From Candidatus Aenigmatarchaeota archaeon (lineage in GTDB: Archaea > EX4484-52 > B79-G9), in the NCBI GenBank assembly GCA_023142905.1, contig JAGLIP010000069.1:1-5524 (forward strand): a DNA stretch of 5,524 nt. Direction: 5' to 3'. This document shows positions 1-3,242 of the stretch, piece by piece. Made by a program: the position numbers and the translations under genes. The notes beneath the pieces are model-generated. The model saw nothing but the letters and a program-made list of their open reading frames with translations, searched no databases and was not told the origin of the DNA. How positions within the stretch are numbered: position 1 is the first letter of the stretch; each line of letters begins with the position of its first letter.

Positions 1-395
1 TAGAGACAATGGGGCGACAAAAACAGTTCGGAATTGTTGATGAGGTTGCCAGACTTGTTGAAGAATGCGTCAATGTTTCACCAGTAATTGATTTCGCCCA
101 CATCCACGCTCGAACCAACGGCGGGCTTAAGACAAAAGAAGATTTTAAGGTAATCCTGGATAGGTTTGATGGTTTAGGCGTATCGCCCATCCACTGCCAT
201 ATGACGGGTATAAAATATAGGGACGGGAATGAAAAACATCATCTTGCAATCTCGTCCTTTGAGCCTGATTTTCGGCTGTTGGCTGAGGTTTTAATAGAGA
301 ATTCCTATAATACGACGATAATATGCGAAAGCCCATTAATGGAACAGGATGCACTGCTTTTCAAGAAATGGATCACAAACCAAACAAAGCTTTAA
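1..395 (+). CDS. nfo: Endonuclease IV-like AP endonuclease, C-terminal part (5' truncated by window)
   Basis: Partial gene: the frame is open to the window's left edge. The first in-frame codons (from base 3) read E-T-M-G, which matches the conserved metal-ligand Glu motif in the middle of endonuclease IV, so the ATG at 9 is internal and not the start. Numbering from that Met, the other family zinc ligands appear in order: D28 and H31 (VIDFAHIHAR), a His in IHCHMTG (H62 or H64), E75/H77 in NEKHH, and E107 in IICESP. The enzyme is an Xfo/Nfo-type TIM-barrel metalloenzyme that cleaves the DNA backbone 5' of abasic sites in base excision repair. The His/Glu spacing is the variant usual in archaeal homologues and not that of E. 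coli Nfo. The stop TAA (393-395) is 32 nt before the tRNA gene. The family call is strong; the exact substrate range cannot be read here. The alternative is another xylose isomerase-like TIM-barrel protein. Confidence 0.87.
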   Translation, partial: ETMGRQKQFGIVDEVARLVEECVNVSPVIDFAHIHARTNGGLKTKEDFKVILDRFDGLGVSPIHCHMTGIKYRDGNEKHHLAISSFEPDFRLLAEVLIENSYNTTIICESPLMEQDALLFKKWITNQTKL

Positions 396-400
396 AAAAG
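391..400 (+). promoter_or_regulatory. Candidate TATA box for tRNA-Arg
   Basis: TTTAAAAAAG lies about 30-35 nt upstream of the mature tRNA 5' end, overlapping the stop of the preceding repair gene. A second AT-rich block (GAAATATAG, 405-413) is nearer but would be close for an archaeal box. The call rests on position and composition only. Confidence 0.35.
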
Positions 401-427
401 ATACGAAATATAGTGTTTTTGTTGTGT

Positions 428-542
428 GGGCTCGTAGCTCAGCTGGATATTGGGGAAACTTCTTGTAAGTTTTTCTTAAACCAGAAAGAGCACTAGGCTT
501 CTAACCTAGGGGTCGAGGGTTCAAATCCCTTCGGGCTCGCCA
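428..542 (+). tRNA. tRNA-Arg (anticodon UCU) with an intron-like D-loop insertion
   Basis: The cloverleaf is complete once the insertion is removed. Acceptor GGGCTCG (428-434) pairs with CGGGCTC (532-538), with two G-U pairs; discriminator G539; CCA encoded at 540-542. D stem GCTC (437-440)/GAGC (488-491). Anticodon stem CTAGG (493-497)/CCTAG (505-509), loop CTTCTAA with anticodon TCT at 500-502, which reads AGA/AGG Arg codons. T arm GAGGG/CCCTT with loop TTCAAAT. Between the D-stem strands lie 47 nt where about 9 are expected. Excising 449-486 leaves GCTC-AGCTGGATA-GAGC, a textbook D arm, and a 77-nt mature tRNA including CCA. The anticodon loop has no canonical 37/38 intron. A T-run follows directly. 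Identity is certain from the anticodon arm; splicing is inferred. Confidence 0.93.
449..486 (+). other. Candidate 38-nt tRNA intron in the D-loop (relaxed bulge-helix-bulge)
   Basis: CTGG (443-446) in the 5' exon pairs with CCAG (481-484) near the insertion's 3' end, forming a 4-bp central helix. It is flanked by the 3-nt bulges ATA (447-449) and AAA (485-487). Cleavage between the second and third base of each bulge, the rule for archaeal EndA, joins T448 to A487 and restores a normal D arm. The insertion also folds on itself: AAACTT (456-461) with AAGTTT (467-472), loop CTTGT. The outer helix is not ideal because A441-G442 sit opposite the 3' bulge and A480 is unpaired, so this is a relaxed motif. 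Non-canonical introns are known in archaeal tRNAs; this exact one I cannot confirm. Confidence 0.7.
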
Positions 543-554
543 ATTTTTTCTTTA
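524..554 (+). repeat. Direct repeat copy 1 (tRNA 3' end plus flank; attL-like)
   Basis: This 31-nt stretch covers the end of the T-loop, the 3' T stem, the 3' acceptor strand, CCA and 12 nt beyond (AATTTTTTCTTTA counting from the final A of CCA). It recurs at 1990-2020 with 30 of 31 bases identical; the sole difference is G535 against A2001. Similarity stops sharply on both sides. Extension beyond the tRNA into flanking DNA argues against mere similarity between two tRNA genes and for duplication of an attachment core. Confidence 0.8.
544..553 (+). terminator. T-rich terminator after tRNA-Arg
   Basis: TTTTTTCTTT starts 2 nt after the encoded CCA. Archaeal RNA polymerase terminates at such oligo-T tracts without needing a hairpin. 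The same tract is present in the second repeat copy at 2010-2019. Confidence 0.6.
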
Positions 555-573
555 TCCTCTTCTATTTCATCAT

Positions 574-1803
574 TTAAAGGCATATCCCCATATTGCTCAA
601 TCTGAACTTGGCTTTTAAAAGATTATATCTACGCATTTCTTCCTTAAACCAACCCAAACCACTATAAGCCCTTTTAAGTTCTTCAATTAATTCTCCATCA
701 GACAATACCTGATTGCAAAAATGACAGGGACTCGTAGATTCTATATCGACGGATATATTGTTTTTTTCCATAAAATATTGCAATGTATTTGCACCATCAA
801 AAGAGATAATATCAATAATAAAATTATTTTGTCCTTTTTTTATCAAAGTTTTAAGAGATGTTTCATAAACATTACCTAAATACATTCCCTCACTTTCACA
901 AAGAAAGTCGAGTGCAGCATATGATTTTCCATCAGGTTTTACCAATATGGTGGCCGGTTCTTGACAAAATAAGCTACACGAACATATTTCCTGAGCAAAA
1001 TCGTCTTTTGTTAATATCTTTGTTTCAAAATCAAAGTTTCTTGCACGACCCGCAGGAATTGGTGGGAAAAACCTAAAAGATATATCGCCACTTTTCAGTC
1101 TCAATTTATGCTCATCCATTATTCTAGTTATAGTATTTAATTCTTTTTCGTTTTGATAACATTCAACAACATCCAAACCAGAACCGTGCAGATTATTTAA
1201 GAATTTAATTAATGGCTTCAAAGAAAGTTTGTAGTCTAAATCATAAGCAACTACAACCTCCAAATTTTCTGTATTCCCGAAAACATTATAATGCGCTTTT
1301 ATAAAATTAGAAACATTTTTAGGGTCTACAAATTTTTCATGAAAAGAGTCAAGACTTAAGGCAAAACCGCCACCATATGCGTTCTCGTGATATTTTTCTT
1401 TTGTGGGTGGGAAGAATCGTAATTTCTTTAATTCATCGCGGTATATTCTATAGGGCTCTTTATATCCTTCATCTTTTAATTTTTCTAAAAAGCCCCCACA
1501 TTCATCAACGCTGTTTGCAAAAAATGCGTTTGTGTTTATTTGATTTGGTTTTAGTTTGTTTATTTTAGCTTCTTTAATAGTATGTAGCACTTTTTCAAAA
1601 TCCAGAAAAACTTCGCCCCCACTTAAAGAATATATAGAAATCCCTGATTTTTTTGCACTATTCATAATATTTGTAATTGTGCTTTTTTCAAGAGAGACAT
1701 CACTATCCGGTCCGGAACAATTGCCGCAATGAGCACAAACAGCATTACATTTGTTTGTAAGTTCCAGATATAAATGATTAGGATTATAAACCGGCAGAAA
1801 CAT
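574..1803 (-). CDS. Radical SAM protein with SPASM/twitch-like C-terminal cysteines, substrate unknown
   Basis: 409 aa. An N-terminal radical SAM core is clear: C19-x3-C23-x2-C26 (CNAVCAHC) would bind the 4Fe-4S cluster that cleaves S-adenosylmethionine, followed by the SAM-binding SGGE at 61-64. Further marks are SLDSFH (150-155) and PAGRA (250-254). The C-terminal part holds C274, C276, C280, C302, C360 and C363 around a PDGK turn (290-293) and GNVYE (310-314), the arrangement of SPASM or twitch domains that bind auxiliary Fe-S clusters, often in enzymes that modify peptides. No signal peptide or membrane segment is seen, so it is likely cytoplasmic. The start ATG is supported by a TATA-like box about 25 nt upstream. 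It is the only gene between the two tRNA repeats and has no partner gene or convincing precursor peptide. I do not recognise the subfamily; the reaction is unknown. Confidence 0.9.
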   Translation of the reverse strand: MFLPVYNPNHLYLELTNKCNAVCAHCGNCSGPDSDVSLEKSTITNIMNSAKKSGISIYSLSGGEVFLDFEKVLHTIKEAKINKLKPNQINTNAFFANSVDECGGFLEKLKDEGYKEPYRIYRDELKKLRFFPPTKEKYHENAYGGGFALSLDSFHEKFVDPKNVSNFIKAHYNVFGNTENLEVVVAYDLDYKLSLKPLIKFLNNLHGSGLDVVECYQNEKELNTITRIMDEHKLRLKSGDISFRFFPPIPAGRARNFDFETKILTKDDFAQEICSCSLFCQEPATILVKPDGKSYAALDFLCESEGMYLGNVYETSLKTLIKKGQNNFIIDIISFDGANTLQYFMEKNNISVDIESTSPCHFCNQVLSDGELIEELKRAYSGLGWFKEEMRRYNLLKAKFRLSNMGICL

Positions 1804-1820
1804 GGTGTTACTTTACAGTG

Positions 1821-1832
1821 TTAATTATTTAA
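1821..1832 (-). promoter_or_regulatory. TATA box of the radical SAM gene (leaderless)
   Basis: TTAAATAATTAA on the minus strand is centred about 24-27 nt before the ATG at 1803, the archaeal TATA-to-start distance. The bases between contain no purine-rich ribosome site, so transcription probably begins at or next to the start codon. This supports the chosen start. Confidence 0.55.
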
Positions 1833-1874
1833 GGATTTTTCTGAACTGAATGTGCAAAAAAAAGCAACCATAAA

Positions 1875-2008
1875 CGAGTCTGCACTAAAAAAGTTTGATC
1901 CAAACGGCCTTTTAGCCACAAGAAAGCGCGTGCGCTTCGGTCTTTTGGGTGAACCATAGCCTTTTCGACTACGAAAAGGGTAGGTGAGTAATCCCTTCGG
2001 ACTCGCCA
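1875..2008 (+). ncRNA. Possible structured RNA with a tRNA-like 3' end (about 134 nt), or a tRNA remnant
   Basis: This fills most of the gene-free stretch 1804-2129. CGAGTCTG (1875-1882) pairs over 8 bp with CGGACTCG (1998-2005), one G-U, followed directly by CCA and a T-run. Inside lie successive short hairpins: GTTTG-ATC-CAAAC (1893-1905), GGC-CTTTTA-GCC (1906-1917), AAGCG-CGTG-CGCTT (1924-1937) and the best one, CCTTTTCG-ACTA-CGAAAAGG (1960-1979). No D arm, 7-nt anticodon loop or TTCRA T-loop can be drawn, so it is not a working tRNA. The 3' 19 nt derive from the tRNA repeat. It may be a tRNA-mimicking RNA of the segment, a decayed tRNA, or chance folding next to a repeat. No promoter was assigned. 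Confidence 0.3.
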
Positions 2009-2020
2009 ATTTTTTCTTTA
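1990..2020 (+). repeat. Direct repeat copy 2 (displaced tRNA-Arg 3' end; attR-like)
   Basis: Matches 524-554 at 30 of 31 positions. It includes the 3' T stem, the acceptor 3' strand with G-to-A at 2001, CCA (2006-2008) and the T-run. Upstream of it the T-arm pairing is lost (TAGGTGAGTAAT in place of a GAGGG stem and TTCAAAT loop), so this is a fragment, not a gene. Minus-strand translation across it gives the K-G-rich nonsense typical of antisense tRNA reading. Confidence 0.8.
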
Positions 2021-2040
2021 GAATTGCATAAATTCAATTA

Positions 2041-2096
2041 TTTTGAAGTCGCAGAAAACCAAGCACTTAAGTGCGTGAATGAATGCGACTTTAAAA
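2041..2096 (+). ncRNA. Stem-loop with internal palindrome, possible small RNA or regulatory site
   Basis: TTTTGAAGTCGCA (2041-2053) pairs with TGCGACTTTAAAA (2084-2096) over 13 bp with a single G-U that only pairs well in a plus-strand RNA. The enclosed 30 nt centre on the perfect palindrome GCACTTAAGTGC (2063-2074), flanked by 9 nt on each side, giving a symmetric internal loop. It lies between the tRNA repeat and the VOC gene's 3' end and overlaps no gene. It resembles neither a C/D nor an H/ACA RNA. A DNA-level role (protein-binding palindrome) is equally possible. Confidence 0.35.
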
Positions 2097-2129
2097 GCTT
2101 GAAACAGAATCAATTGTATCGCTGTTTCA
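2093..2129 (-). terminator. Hairpin abutting the VOC gene stop, possible terminator
   Basis: TGAAACAG (2100-2107) and CTGTTTCA (2122-2129) form an 8-bp stem with a 14-nt loop. On the minus strand the stem begins at the base after the VOC stop codon and is followed by AGCTTTT. The T-run is short, so function as a terminator or as a 3'-end stabiliser is only suggested. Confidence 0.35.
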
Positions 2130-2513
2130 TTATTTTTCGCGAATTTCTAAGGGCAGGTCATCCGGGTCTTTGAAAAATGTCATTTTTTTGCCGGTTCTTA
2201 TGTCTGAGCGCAGTGGTTCTGTTTCGATGCCCAGTTTGTTTAATTTTTCAATGGTTTCTTTTATGTTGTCAACCTCAAATGCCAGATGTCTTAGGCCGCA
2301 TGCTTCCGGCCAGGCAAGTCTTTTTGGCGGATTGGAAAAAGAGAACAATTCAATCATAGTATTATGGGCATCAAGATATATGATTTTTGATTTTCTTTCC
2401 GGTCTGTCGACTTCACCAATAACCCCAAATCCCAGTTTATTTACATAGAAATCTTTTGACTTTTCAAAGTCCGAGACAATTATGGCTGTGTGGTGAACTC
2501 TGTTGAACAACAT
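2130..2513 (-). CDS. VOC-superfamily protein, YaeR/SMU1112c-like (glyoxalase fold)
   Basis: 127 aa, the normal size for a single-chain pair of beta-alpha-beta-beta-beta modules. The opening VHHTAIIVSD, the middle MIELFSFSNPP, PEACGLRHLAFEVD and the end FFKDPDDLPLEI follow the E. coli YaeR pattern almost block by block. The metal ligands expected for the vicinal oxygen chelate fold are visible: H8 (or H7), E55, H76 and E123. Family members bind a divalent metal and act on small oxoacids or glutathione-type adducts; YaeR itself has no firmly known substrate, so I give no symbol. The protein is cytoplasmic, with no signal peptide. It is transcribed divergently from the GIY-YIG gene and a TATATATA box sits about 26 nt before its ATG. 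The close likeness to a mostly bacterial subfamily makes transfer from bacteria plausible. Confidence 0.9.
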   Translation of the reverse strand: MLFNRVHHTAIIVSDFEKSKDFYVNKLGFGVIGEVDRPERKSKIIYLDAHNTMIELFSFSNPPKRLAWPEACGLRHLAFEVDNIKETIEKLNKLGIETEPLRSDIRTGKKMTFFKDPDDLPLEIREK

Positions 2514-2534
2514 AGTTATTATTTCTCAAGAACC

Positions 2535-2547
2535 TATATATAACTAT
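2535..2547. promoter_or_regulatory. Shared TATA core of a divergent, leaderless promoter pair
   Basis: The 58 bp between the two divergent starts hold one strong AT core: TATATATA (2535-2542), continuing as TATAACTAT. Its centre is about 26 nt from the VOC start (2513) and about 29-33 nt from the nuclease start (2572), so a single palindromic box could serve both strands. There is no Shine-Dalgarno sequence on either side. Overlapping use would make the two genes compete for TBP/TFB. Confidence 0.55.
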
Positions 2548-2571
2548 GAACCATGCAATTGTTGTGTTAAA

Positions 2572-2970
2572 ATGAAAGGCGTGTATGTTCTTATTATTGA
2601 AGTAAAGAAGGATAATATTACGGCGAAAATTGGCGCTCTTGGCGTTGTAAACTTCCAAAAAGGCCTTTATGCCTATGTAGGCTCTGCGCAAAACAATCTT
2701 GAAAAAAGAATAACGAGACACAAATCCCGAAACAAGAAAAAATTCTGGCATCTTGATTACCTTCTTGACGGCAAAGAAACACGCGTTGTAAACGCATATT
2801 ACAAAAACGCAGGGAAAGAAGAAGAATGCCAAATTGCAAAGAAATTAAGCGAAACAGAAACATTGATTCCGCATTTCGGCTGCTCGGATTGCAATTGCAA
2901 AACACACCTGTTTAAAATTAGGGACACACGCGTTGTTTTAAAACAGGGTTTAACCGAACTTAAGGAATAG
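2572..2970 (+). CDS. GIY-YIG nuclease-like protein, DUF123 family
   Basis: 132 aa from the ATG at 2572. The frame is open further upstream, to an ATG at 2503 inside the VOC gene, but the domain starts exactly with M-K-G-V-Y-V-L and the extra 23 residues would cover the promoter, so I reject the longer form. GVYVL (3-7) and GLYAYVGSA (31-39) are the GIY and YIG strands. KRITRH (45-50) supplies the conserved Arg and His, WHLDYLL (59-65) is the typical helix start, and E84-E86 can supply the catalytic metal-binding Glu. The end has a Cys/His cluster, FGCSDCNCKTHLF (C104, C107, C109, H112), characteristic of this archaeal family. GIY-YIG enzymes cut DNA with one metal ion; the substrate of DUF123 proteins is not established. 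A stand-alone protein this small is not a homing enzyme by context, as no intron or intein adjoins it. Confidence 0.88.
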   Translation: MKGVYVLIIEVKKDNITAKIGALGVVNFQKGLYAYVGSAQNNLEKRITRHKSRNKKKFWHLDYLLDGKETRVVNAYYKNAGKEEECQIAKKLSETETLIPHFGCSDCNCKTHLFKIRDTRVVLKQGLTELKE

Positions 2971-2989
2971 ACATATTAAATTTGATTTG

Positions 2990-3091
2990 GGACAAATATT
3001 ATTGGCGGCATATTGTATGCTTTAATTTGGATGATTTCAAGATTGCGTCATTTCATTCCTAATCTCGAAATCATCTTAAAGGTATTTGTTC
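2990..3091 (+). repeat. Long imperfect inverted repeat / possible structured RNA
   Basis: Three nested paired segments stack into one structure. GGACAAATA (2990-2998) pairs with TATTTGTTC (3083-3091). CTTTAA (3020-3025) pairs with TTAAAG (3076-3081). GATGATTTCAAGATT (3030-3044) pairs with AATCTCGAAATCATC (3061-3075), 14 of 15 positions. The loop is 16 nt. A 21-nt bulge on the left arm and the 4-nt TTTG bulge break the helix. No coding frame runs through it. It lies after the nuclease stop and more than 100 nt before argS, so it may be an independent RNA, the nuclease 3' UTR, or a small palindromic repeat element. Confidence 0.5.
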
Positions 3092-3109
3092 AATTGTTAT
3101 ATTGCCGGT

Positions 3110-3124
3110 GATGATTTCAAGATC
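3110..3124 (+). repeat. Third copy of the inverted-repeat arm
   Basis: GATGATTTCAAGATC repeats the left arm at 3030-3044 with 14 of 15 bases identical, 80 bp downstream in the same orientation. It could pair with the right arm (3061-3075) in place of the first copy, allowing two alternative folds. It is followed by CAGGG (3140-3144)/CCCTG (3153-3157), a small GC hairpin. Confidence 0.6.
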
Positions 3125-3187
3125 GTCAACTGATTTATTCAGGGACTGAACCCCCTGTTTCTTAAATGAAGTTGTGAATACCCGATG

Positions 3188-3195
3188 AGCCGGCT
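3188..3195. promoter_or_regulatory. Palindrome AGCCGGCT upstream of the argS TATA box
   Basis: This perfect 8-bp GC-rich palindrome in an AT-rich region ends 15 bp before the argS TATA box, a position where an activator or repressor could act. Such a short palindrome can occur by chance. Confidence 0.2.
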
Positions 3196-3210
3196 TTAAT
3201 TCTTACAAGA

Positions 3211-3220
3211 GTATATAAAT
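3211..3220 (+). promoter_or_regulatory. argS TATA box (leaderless)
   Basis: GTATATAAAT, preceded by the purine-rich ACAAGA as a possible BRE, is centred 27-28 nt before the ATG at 3243. No ribosome site separates them, so the transcript probably starts at the start codon. This decides between the ATG at 3243 and the in-frame TTG at 3234, which would lie upstream of the transcript start. Confidence 0.7.
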
Positions 3221-3242
3221 CTGGCAATGCAAATTGGTTTGT

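Larger units (their letters stand above)
555..2020. mobile_element. Candidate tRNA-associated integrated segment (about 1.47 kb) with radical SAM cargo
   Basis: The segment is bounded by the intact tRNA-Arg 3' end on the left and a displaced copy of that 3' end on the right, 1,466 bp apart. Tyrosine-recombinase elements leave this pattern: the incoming element restores the tRNA and pushes the original 3' end to the far side. The displaced copy carries a base change that the functional copy does not, as expected for a part no longer under selection. Cargo is one minus-strand radical SAM gene plus about 190 nt of hairpin-rich non-coding DNA. No integrase, replication gene or toxin is present, so it would be a remnant, a satellite mobilised in trans, or a duplication by another route. 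The cargo gene looks AT-richer in places than argS by eye. Confidence 0.45.

Noticed and set aside
428..542. Split or permuted tRNA instead of an intron
   Set aside because: Both halves are in order in one locus, with a short spacer that folds as a bulge-helix-bulge; no permutation is needed.
1875..2008. Second functional tRNA gene
   Set aside because: An acceptor-like stem and CCA are present, but no D arm, 7-nt anticodon loop or T-loop consensus can be formed.
1875..2008. Integron attC-type site
   Set aside because: No properly placed inverse-core (RYYYAAC) and core (GTTRRRY) pair was found, and there is no integrase gene.
1821..2009. 62-codon minus-strand frame ending 17 bp before the radical SAM start, considered as a precursor peptide
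   Set aside because: Its first codons are the antisense of the displaced tRNA 3' end, its K/R/P-rich composition is typical of antisense tRNA reading, and the radical SAM TATA box overlaps its end.
2503..2571. Upstream extension of the GIY-YIG gene to the ATG at 2503
   Set aside because: It would overlap the VOC gene's start and translate the shared promoter; the DUF123 domain begins exactly at the ATG at 2572.
3108..3149. C/D box sRNA: GTGATGA (3108-3114) with CTGA at 3130-3133 and 3146-3149
   Set aside because: There is no C' box in the 12 nt between the two CTGA motifs, the first spacer is 15 nt, and no closing stem pairs across the kink-turn. The motif falls inside the repeated arm.
2971..3210. 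CRISPR array from the repeated 15-nt arm
   Set aside because: There are only three copies, one inverted, with unequal spacing and no cas genes.
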